11,322 nt of DNA from an uncultured Ruminococcus sp. GTDB taxonomy: Bacteria > Bacillota > Clostridia > Oscillospirales > CAG-272. The notes under the pieces are model-generated. The model was not told where the DNA came from and made no database searches. It saw only the letters and a list, made by a program, of their open reading frames with translations. Each line of letters starts with the position of its first letter. The stretch's first letter is position 1. This document shows, in pieces, positions 5,824-11,322 of this stretch. The stretch is from contig CACZSC010000211.1 of NCBI GenBank assembly GCA_902783755.1, forward strand, positions 1-11,322. Direction: 5' to 3'. A program made the position numbers and the translations under genes.

Positions 5824-8208
5824 ATGCTTCAGAAAACCAAAGCCACATCAGGCGCCGACGAGAAGACTCCGTCAATCCCCCAGTATTTTTCATGGATCAA
5901 CAATACCGACGAAGGAGGGTGCGAGGAACAGACCCTCATAAACCTTGAATACTTCAAATGGCTCCATGACGAGTACGGCATGGAAATCAAGATCTATGCC
6001 CTGGATGAAGGAAACATCGACGGCCCGTGGGGCAGACATGAGAACCTGTACACGAGCAAAAAGACCCTCGGACAGTATCCGGAAGGGCTTGGAAAATGCG
6101 CTGAAAAAGCAAAGGAATTCGGATGCAGGCTCGGCATCTGGATGGGTGCCGACGGTTTCGGCGACACTCCCGAAGAGGAATCCGAAAGGATCTCTATGTT
6201 CATCCGGATCTGCAGGGAATACAACATACGGGAGATAAAATTCGACACCGTATGCGACTGGCTAAGGATCGAAAAAAGAAGCACTTTCAAGAGGATGGTT
6301 GATGAATGCCGGAAATACTGTCCCGACCTTATCGTCCTCAACCACAGGCACGATTTCGGCGAGGCTGCCATCTGCTCCACCACGTTCCTTCTCGACGGGC
6401 TTGAAACATACGTGGACGTCCATTCGTACAATACAGTCAGCGGACCGCATCACCGCATGGGAGAACTGTGCAGAGGGCTGGTCCCGGGGATGATCAGGCT
6501 GACGGAAGACCACGGCGTCTGCATCTCCTCCTCCATAGACTATTTCGAGGACGGGCTTATCCTCCAGGCATTCGCGAGATGCCTAATCCTCGCACCGGAG
6601 ATCTACGGAAATCCGTGGCTCATGCGCGATGACGAGCATGCAAAGCTTGCAAGGATCTACAACCTACACGCGAAATACAGGGACATCCTTGTCAACGGAT
6701 TTGCCCTTCCTGAAGCGTCATACACGAAGAATTCCGTTTCAAGAGGCGATGCGTCGACCCGCCTGCTCACCTTCTCGAATCCCACATGGACCGCCAGCAG
6801 GATAGTCCTCAACATCAACGGTGAGATTGGCCTCTGGGGCAAGGAAGGCGATGAATTCATCATAAAATGCCTGCATCCCTATGAAGAACTGCTCGGAACG
6901 GCGAAGTGGGACGACAAGTTCGAGATCGAGGTCGAGCCGGCGAGAGCTGGACTGTTCCTGGTGCAGAGGAAAGATCTGTTTCTGAAGGATGATTTCGCCC
7001 TGACAGGTTGCAGGTACGAGACCGTCTTCGGCCCCGGCGCTGTCCCTGCAAGATTCAACATCTACTCGGCCGGCGGCAGAATCTCGTCGGTGGGAACCGT
7101 CGATGTTTCAGCTGAGGTCACCGGCGACAGTTCCGTGAAAAGGCCCGGTTCTCTCGGCAGCCTTGAAAAGTGCGGGGTGCCGGAAAACGCCGAGCAGCTG
7201 TATGAAGCCACATGCTTCGGGTCGACCAATGACTCTCTCGAGGCCCAGTCCCTGAGAAGAGCCGGTGAGACGAAGATCCCGCAGGTCAAAGCCGCGAGAG
7301 ACGCCTTCTTCAATCAGGCCAATTACTCGGTCAGGGGCTGCGAGTCGTCGTTCATGTTCGACGGAAAACCTGATACGTTCTTCGACGCACAGTCATCATC
7401 ATACGCCACACGTCTTGAAGGCGGATGTCTGAGAGTGGATCTCGGAGCGGAAGTGGACGCCGGAGACGTGGAGATCGAATTCATCTCCTTTGACGAGGAA
7501 AAGGAACACACGGACCGTGGAGACTACCATAAGGAGATTGCGATACCCGGCATAGAGCCCAAGGGAGATTGTTCATGTGACCTCAGAAACTGGAGCGCTG
7601 CCCCCAGAAGAGACGTCGAGACCGTCTGCAGGCTCGAAGCACCGATCTCAACCTATGTATACAACCTGGTTGAATACTACCCCGCAAGGAAGATAAGGGT
7701 AACGTATCACATCGGAGGCAGGATGCGCTACTTCCGTCTCCCGAGGCCGATGGACAGGATAGTGTCGTTCAAGGTGTTCGACAGGTCCCGTCACGAGATA
7801 GTCCCAGACAGCCCCAGAGCCACGAACCTCTTCGCTCCCTGGACTGAAAACAAGTTCCCGTACGCAAAAAAAGCCGTGATACAGATACCGGAAGACATCA
7901 CGGATGAAATGTTCATAGCCGTGGCCTGTGACGGGGATCACGGAGTCGAAGGAGTCTACTGCGCAATGGAATCCGGCGGGAAGGTCCTCGGAAGCTATGA
8001 CAGGGCTCCGGCACATAATATAAACAACTGGGAATACGTCACACATGAAAGCAGCAGCGGATATACATATTTCTTCAGACCTTTAAAGGAAATGAGAGGA
8101 AATACGGCGACTGTATATGCCCTGTTCAGAAACGACTGTGATGTCACACCGAAAGTGTGGCTGTGCGATTCCGGGATCAAGGCACCGATAGCGACTATAG
8201 AGCTATGA
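5824..8208 (+). CDS. Putative clan GH-D-like glycoside hydrolase with discoidin-like domain
   Basis: A 794-residue protein with no signal peptide or membrane segment, so probably cytoplasmic. Residues about 20-300 resemble the GH36/GH27 TIM barrel: SWINNTDEG (23-31), LDEGNIDGPW (60-69), and YPEGLGKCAEKAKEFG leading to LGIWMGADGFG (85-113), which mirrors the family pattern FPxGL...GxxxGxW. KFD at 139-141 sits where the KWD/KYD nucleophile strand belongs, so D141 is the candidate nucleophile. D191 or D198 (LLDGLETYVDVH) is the candidate acid/base. A beta-sandwich follows (about 310-382). Residues about 498-655 look like an F5/8 C (discoidin) domain: MFDGKPDTFFD, LRVDLG, YFRLPRPMD. A C-terminal beta region (680-794) is unassigned. 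GGAGG precedes the ATG. There is no transporter or regulator beside it. Function is inferred from fold-level similarity; an alpha-galactosidase-like or related exo-activity is a guess. Confidence 0.6.
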   Translation: MLQKTKATSGADEKTPSIPQYFSWINNTDEGGCEEQTLINLEYFKWLHDEYGMEIKIYALDEGNIDGPWGRHENLYTSKKTLGQYPEGLGKCAEKAKEFGCRLGIWMGADGFGDTPEEESERISMFIRICREYNIREIKFDTVCDWLRIEKRSTFKRMVDECRKYCPDLIVLNHRHDFGEAAICSTTFLLDGLETYVDVHSYNTVSGPHHRMGELCRGLVPGMIRLTEDHGVCISSSIDYFEDGLILQAFARCLILAPEIYGNPWLMRDDEHAKLARIYNLHAKYRDILVNGFALPEASYTKNSVSRGDASTRLLTFSNPTWTASRIVLNINGEIGLWGKEGDEFIIKCLHPYEELLGTAKWDDKFEIEVEPARAGLFLVQRKDLFLKDDFALTGCRYETVFGPGAVPARFNIYSAGGRISSVGTVDVSAEVTGDSSVKRPGSLGSLEKCGVPENAEQLYEATCFGSTNDSLEAQSLRRAGETKIPQVKAARDAFFNQANYSVRGCESSFMFDGKPDTFFDAQSSSYATRLEGGCLRVDLGAEVDAGDVEIEFISFDEEKEHTDRGDYHKEIAIPGIEPKGDCSCDLRNWSAAPRRDVETVCRLEAPISTYVYNLVEYYPARKIRVTYHIGGRMRYFRLPRPMDRIVSFKVFDRSRHEIVPDSPRATNLFAPWTENKFPYAKKAVIQIPEDITDEMFIAVACDGDHGVEGVYCAMESGGKVLGSYDRAPAHNINNWEYVTHESSSGYTYFFRPLKEMRGNTATVYALFRNDCDVTPKVWLCDSGIKAPIATIEL

Positions 8209-8239
8209 TAAATGCTTCGCCGCAGGCGCAGAATTCCAC

Positions 8240-8268
8240 TTTACTTCGTGAAAGTATTGTTGTATAAT
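8240..8268 (+). promoter_or_regulatory. Promoter of the yerC-methyltransferase-nrdR operon
   Basis: TTTACT (8240-8245), a 17-base spacer and a perfect TATAAT (8263-8268). Transcription would start near 8275. The short dyad ACTTT-N8-AAAGT (8238-8255) overlaps the -35 box. I see no clear NrdR box, and no convincing terminator for the upstream gene in 8209-8239, so some readthrough is possible. Confidence 0.7.
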
Positions 8269-8296
8269 CTGTGTATAACCTGAACCGGAGGCTGAC

Positions 8297-8620
8297 ATGC
8301 CAAAAGAAAACAAAAGTGCTTTGAAAGATTATCTCTTTCAGGCGATACTGACGCTGGAATCTGTCGATGAGTGCTATGACTTTTTCGAAGACCTCTGTAC
8401 AATCAAGGAGGTCGAAGACATGGCAAAAAGACTGTGCGGCGCAAAAATGCTCAAGGAGAACATGGTATACACCGATATCACGGACCAGACCGGTCTGAGC
8501 ACTGCAACTATCAGCCGCATCAACAGATGCCTGAAGCACGGGAAAGGCGGCTATACCACCGCTCTCCGGAGACTTGAGAACGAGCAGATAGAGCGGCCGG
8601 CTCTTAACAGAAAAAGATGA
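8297..8620 (+). CDS. yerC: TrpR-like regulator, YerC/YecD family
   Basis: A 107-residue all-helical DNA-binding protein of the Trp-repressor superfamily. The central block, ECYDFFEDLCTIKEVEDMAKR (25-45), matches B. subtilis YerC (ECYRFFDDLCTINEI...) closely. The helix-turn-helix is at about 57-80, with TGLSTATISRINRCL holding the recognition helix. Length is normal for the family, which has no settled ligand. GGAGG (8287-8291) is 5 bases before the ATG. It is the first gene of a three-gene operon, and its stop overlaps the next start (ATGA, 8617-8620). It could control its own operon or another locus; the target cannot be read from the sequence. Confidence 0.9.
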   Translation: MPKENKSALKDYLFQAILTLESVDECYDFFEDLCTIKEVEDMAKRLCGAKMLKENMVYTDITDQTGLSTATISRINRCLKHGKGGYTTALRRLENEQIERPALNRKR

Positions 8621-9408
8621 GCGGACTTAACGGATATGACGTGATAGCGTCCGTATATAACAAGTTCAATACCGAAACGGACTACCGGAAATGGACCGAA
8701 TATCTTGAGAAGTGTTTCAGCAGGTTTTCCGGACCCGCGGGTATCAGATCTGTGCTTGAGCTTGGGTGCGGAACAGGGAATATCACTATCGAGCTGGCAA
8801 AACGCGGTTACGATATGACTGCCCTTGATTCATCTGATGAGATGCTTTCCATCGCAGATCACAGAGTCCGCGAGGAAGGACTGAAAAACATCCTGCTCAT
8901 ACGTTCTGACATGGCTTCGTTCGAACTGTACGGGACCGTGGACTGCATTATCTGCTGCCTCGACGGTATCAACCACCTGTACAGGAAAGATGATATACTG
9001 TCATGTTTCTGGCTTGTTTCGAATTATCTGTCCGACGGGGGCCTGTTCATATTCGATCTGAATACTCCATACAAGTTCAAGACCGAATATGCCGGGCACG
9101 ATTACATATTCGAAGATCCTGACACGACCTGTCTCTGGCAGAACTTCATGTCGAACAACGATGAAGTATGCGATTTCATGATGACCGTATTCGAAAAGGA
9201 TCCGGACGGCCCTGAAGACCGGTGGATCAGAAAAGACGGAATGATCAGAGAACGGGCCTACGGACTCAGGTCCATAAAAAATGCCCTTGAGAAAAACAAA
9301 CTGGAGATCATAAATATCAGCGAAGACCTTGATTTCACGCCTGTAAGCAGTAAAGCCAAGCGCTGGTTCATCACAGCCAGAAAGTCCACAAACATTCAGG
9401 AGGGTTGA
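8617..9408 (+). CDS. Class I SAM-dependent methyltransferase, YqeM-like
   Basis: 263 residues with a Rossmann methyltransferase core. Motif I VLELGCGTGN is at 46-55; the acidic end of strand 2 is D71 (TALDSSDEML); D99 may contact adenine; motif IV VDCIICCLDGINHL is at 108-121; and FIFDLNTP is at 145-151. The C-terminal half (LWQNF, then RAYGLRSIKNALEKNKLE and KRWFITARK) follows the layout of B. subtilis YqeM, whose substrate is not firmly known. The start overlaps the yerC stop (ATGA) with no strong ribosome site of its own, so translation is probably coupled. The stop is 3 bases before nrdR. The substrate (small molecule, tRNA or protein) is unknown. Confidence 0.85.
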   Translation: MSGLNGYDVIASVYNKFNTETDYRKWTEYLEKCFSRFSGPAGIRSVLELGCGTGNITIELAKRGYDMTALDSSDEMLSIADHRVREEGLKNILLIRSDMASFELYGTVDCIICCLDGINHLYRKDDILSCFWLVSNYLSDGGLFIFDLNTPYKFKTEYAGHDYIFEDPDTTCLWQNFMSNNDEVCDFMMTVFEKDPDGPEDRWIRKDGMIRERAYGLRSIKNALEKNKLEIINISEDLDFTPVSSKAKRWFITARKSTNIQEG

Positions 9409-9411
9409 AGA

Positions 9412-9861
9412 ATGAAATGTCCGCATTGCGCAGCAGAAGACAGCAAGGTCCTGGACACCAGGCCGGTAGATGAGAACAACAGCATCAAAAGAAGAAGAGA
9501 ATGTCTCGTATGCCACGGGAGATTCACGACTTACGAAATCGTTGACGTCCTCAACCCGATCGTGGTCAAGAAAGACGGCAGCCGTGAACTGTTCGACAAG
9601 AACAAGCTTCTGTCCGGACTTCTTAAAGCCTGCCAGAAGAGGAACGTGGACGCGAAAGCCGTAGCCGATGAGATAGAGGCGTCCATACAGAGCTCCATGA
9701 AGCAGGAGATATCCTCAAGCGAGATCGGAGAGATGGCCATGAACAAGCTGAAGCAGCTTGACCCGGTGGCCTACGTGCGATTCGCATCCGTATACAGGGA
9801 ATTCAAGGATATAGACACGTTCGTCAAGGAGATCTCCGAACTCAAGAACACGGGCTTCTGA
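9412..9861 (+). CDS. nrdR: Transcriptional repressor NrdR
   Basis: A nucleotide-sensing repressor of ribonucleotide reductase genes; it oligomerises through an ATP-cone that binds ATP or dATP. The 149 residues are the usual length. The N-terminal zinc ribbon has C3, C6, C31 and C34 (MKCPHC and RRECLVCHGRFTTYE), with basic residues R27-R29 for DNA contact. The ATP-cone runs from about 49 to 139 (VVKKDGSRELFDKNKL, then DPVAYVRFASVYREFKD). AGGAGGG (9398-9404) lies 7 bases before the ATG, inside the end of the methyltransferase gene. It is the last gene of the operon. No nrd reductase gene is in the window, so its targets lie elsewhere. Confidence 0.96.
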   Translation: MKCPHCAAEDSKVLDTRPVDENNSIKRRRECLVCHGRFTTYEIVDVLNPIVVKKDGSRELFDKNKLLSGLLKACQKRNVDAKAVADEIEASIQSSMKQEISSSEIGEMAMNKLKQLDPVAYVRFASVYREFKDIDTFVKEISELKNTGF

Positions 9862-9925
9862 TAAACACATCCCTTTTCATCATTCGTGCAAGCGGTCATT
9901 TCTGTCATTTGCAATAGAATGAAAG

Positions 9926-9976
9926 ATCCGATATATGGCAGGTTATTTATGCCTGTACATATACCGGATTTTTTTT
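9926..9976 (+). terminator. Long intrinsic terminator after nrdR
   Basis: ATCCG-A-TATATG-GCAGG (9926-9942) pairs with CCTG-TACATATA-CCGGAT (9952-9969) with one mismatch and one bulge, about 16 pairs around the loop TTATTTATG. Eight T residues (9969-9976) follow. It closes the yerC-nrdR operon and faces the end of the converging gene. The minus-strand tail (CTTTCATT) is weaker, so action on that strand is uncertain. Confidence 0.85.
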
Positions 9977-10008
9977 GCCCCGTTTTCCTCTCAGACAGCT
10001 GCATACGG

Positions 10009-11082
10009 CTATGCATCGGGAAGCCCGGATGCCCTTGCCACAAAACTATCGGGAGCCGTCGAAGGGCCCCTCAGCATCTTTACGCCAAGTTCCTTCAGGA
10101 CTTCCAGCGGGAAGACATCTCTGCCGTATTCCCTGATCTTTCTCACCTTCATCACATGAGTCATGCTGACGTTACCGTCACTGTATGGCGCAGGTATCAT
10201 GGTCTCAAGAACAAGGCATTTGTATCTCACCGCTGATACGGGAGATCCGACATACATATACACCGTGTCCCCTGGAACGATCCCTCTTCCCTGTTTCCAG
10301 ATGACCGTTTCATTCTCGGCAAAAGCCTTTTCCACATCATAATACTTAGGATTGGCAGGGACGATCCAGTTCAAAGGTCCCGTTCTTGTCTTCCTGCCGG
10401 AATTCACGGCAAATTGTCTGCTTTCGTCGATCAGCCCGAGTATCGTCTCATCGTCCAGCGTGTCATTCAGCATGACACTGATCCAGCTGTCATGTTTCAT
10501 ATGATACGCGGGATATATGCCGTCCTTCAGTATAAGGTCGGGGATCCTGCTGCCTTCGGCTTTCATGTTCATCACTTCGACACGCGGAGTGCTGTCTGTC
10601 TTCTCCTCACCCGTCAGCAGGTGCCTTGAGATGTTCATGACCAGCCCGTACCACTTGCGGTTCGGCGGATATCTGTAGACTGCAGCCTCTGGAGATGAAT
10701 CAAACGGGAAGTCCGGTCTCTCTCCGTACCTCTCGTATATGGCCTGATGTATACGGTTCGCTTGTTCATACACGAAAAGCCTGTCATCATAGCAGGAGTC
10801 CGCGATCTTTCCGAGTATCCCGCAATACGCTTCCCTGACCAGTCCCACGAATTCACCGGTCTGCTCGTTCACGTGTATGGGCAGGTATTCCTCTTCAGCG
10901 GAAAGATCCATCACCCTGCCGCTGATACTGCCGTCGTCCCTGACTGTGATCTCAGCTGAAAAATCTCCGTCCATGAACGTTTCGCTGTATCTCCAGACTC
11001 CTTCGGATCTGACGAACCCGAAACCCTCAAGCGAGTCCTTCCTCAGTGTCTTTCTTCTGAATATCTCTTCCTCTATTCTCAT
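10009..11082 (-). CDS. MmcQ/YjbR-like protein with C-terminal EVE/PUA-like domain
   Basis: 357 residues from ATG 11082. Residues about 1-100 are an alpha/beta N-terminal extension. About 101-225 resemble the MmcQ/YjbR (CyaY-fold) domain, with KWYGLVMNI (143-151), a DGIYPAYHM segment (187-195) and SWISVMLNDTLDDETILGLIDES (199-221). About 236-346 form an EVE/PUA-like domain: NWIVPANPKYYDVEKAF, IWKQGRG, then PGDTVYMYVGSPVSAVRYKCLV and a final RGP. EVE domains in characterised proteins bind modified bases in nucleic acid, so a nucleic-acid role is plausible but unproven. GGTGG precedes ATG 11082 by 5 bases. A longer frame from 11133 would add a hydrophobic 17-residue leader, but that DNA is the terminator hairpin of the upstream gene, so I reject it. 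It stands downstream of a purine permease gene on the same strand. Confidence 0.75.
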   Translation of the reverse strand: MRIEEEIFRRKTLRKDSLEGFGFVRSEGVWRYSETFMDGDFSAEITVRDDGSISGRVMDLSAEEEYLPIHVNEQTGEFVGLVREAYCGILGKIADSCYDDRLFVYEQANRIHQAIYERYGERPDFPFDSSPEAAVYRYPPNRKWYGLVMNISRHLLTGEEKTDSTPRVEVMNMKAEGSRIPDLILKDGIYPAYHMKHDSWISVMLNDTLDDETILGLIDESRQFAVNSGRKTRTGPLNWIVPANPKYYDVEKAFAENETVIWKQGRGIVPGDTVYMYVGSPVSAVRYKCLVLETMIPAPYSDGNVSMTHVMKVRKIREYGRDVFPLEVLKELGVKMLRGPSTAPDSFVARASGLPDA

Positions 11083-11098
11083 TAATACCACCAGACAT

Positions 11099-11131
11099 AA
11101 CAAACACAAGAGCCGGATTTTGACCCGGCTC
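11099..11131 (-). terminator. Probable terminator of the purine permease gene
   Basis: The 7-bp stem GAGCCGG (11131-11125 on the minus strand) with CCGGCTC (11116-11110) has an 8-base loop, followed on the minus strand by TTGTGTTTGTT. The tail is T-rich but interrupted, so termination may be partial and allow readthrough into the MmcQ-EVE gene. I see no convincing separate promoter for that gene. Confidence 0.6.
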
Positions 11132-11142
11132 ATTGTTTTGAA

Positions 11143-11322
11143 TCATACTGCAACGAAAAACTTTACAAGGAATATCACGGACAGGACATATGTCAGCACG
11201 GATACTTCCCTTGCTTTTCCCGTGACAAGCTTTATTACTGTATATGAAATAAGCGAAAGGCCTATGGCGTGACCGATGGAGCCTGATATGGGCATGCCGA
11301 TCATAAGTATCCCTGCCGGAAC
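11143..11322 (-). CDS. NCS2/AzgA-family purine permease, C-terminal fragment
   Basis: The frame is open to the window edge; only the last 59 residues are visible, ending at TGA 11145-11143. The piece is hydrophobic and has the AzgA/PbuG C-terminal layout: MPISGSIGHAIGLSLISYTVIKL, then the short polar turn VTGKAREV, then a last membrane helix (LTYVLSVIFLVKFFV). AzgA/PbuG proteins import hypoxanthine, guanine or adenine by proton symport. The N-terminal part and any purine riboswitch would lie beyond base 11322. The assignment rests on a short fragment, so the family is likely but the substrate is open. Confidence 0.75.
   Translation of the reverse strand, partial: VPAGILMIGMPISGSIGHAIGLSLISYTVIKLVTGKAREVSVLTYVLSVIFLVKFFVAV

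Noticed and set aside
5748..5948. 66-residue plus-strand frame upstream of the glycoside hydrolase
   Set aside because: It spans the -35, -10 and ribosome site of the downstream gene and overlaps that gene out of frame.
8216..8235. Small GC hairpin (CGCC-GCA-GGCG) after the glycoside hydrolase gene as a terminator
   Set aside because: The stem is only 4 bp and no T run follows.
9886..10236. 116-residue plus-strand frame after nrdR
   Set aside because: It runs through the nrdR terminator and antisense to the end of the MmcQ-EVE gene, with no ribosome site or recognisable domain.

Overview
This 11.3 kb window most likely comes from a carbohydrate-using, anaerobic Clostridia-type Firmicute, perhaps from a gut or rumen. 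This is inferred from gene content, not from any search. It holds close relatives of Bacillus/Clostridium YerC, YqeM, NrdR and Pdp, an AzgA/PbuG-type purine permease, plant-polysaccharide glycosidases and an iron-dependent alcohol dehydrogenase. The DNA is moderately GC-rich, and AGG/AGA make up about half of the arginine codons in the genes I checked. Coding density is high and no gap between genes exceeds 300 bases. I see no tRNA, rRNA, CRISPR array, insertion sequence or phage gene.

Layout. (1) 1-912 (+): 3' part of a GH127 beta-L-arabinofuranosidase gene. (2) 963-2078 (-): an iron-containing alcohol dehydrogenase that converges on it across a bidirectional terminator. (3) 2310-5665 (+): a tightly packed four-gene operon of fucU-type mutarotase, CbbX/SpoVK-like AAA+ ATPase, cytidine deaminase and pyrimidine-nucleoside phosphorylase, closed by a strong terminator. 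(4) 5824-8208 (+): a 794-residue cytoplasmic glycoside hydrolase-like protein with its own consensus promoter. (5) 8297-9861 (+): yerC, a YqeM-like methyltransferase and nrdR, coupled and closed by a terminator. (6) 10009-11082 (-): a MmcQ/YjbR-like protein with a C-terminal EVE/PUA-like domain. (7) 11143-11322 (-): the 3' end of a purine permease gene.

How the genes fit together. Cytidine deaminase and the nucleoside phosphorylase form a standard salvage route: cytidine to uridine, then to uracil and (deoxy)ribose-1-phosphate. The unusual part is that a sugar mutarotase and an AAA+ remodelling ATPase are joined to this route by overlapping reading frames. This suggests that the ATPase serves the metabolism of nucleosides or their released sugars. 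The glycosidases supply pentoses or hexoses, and the alcohol dehydrogenase may act as a redox sink. The yerC-methyltransferase-nrdR operon is regulatory, since NrdR controls ribonucleotide reductase genes.

No defence island or other clearly new system is evident. The best leads are the AAA+ ATPase in the salvage operon, the divergent clan GH-D-like hydrolase, and the MmcQ-EVE fusion.
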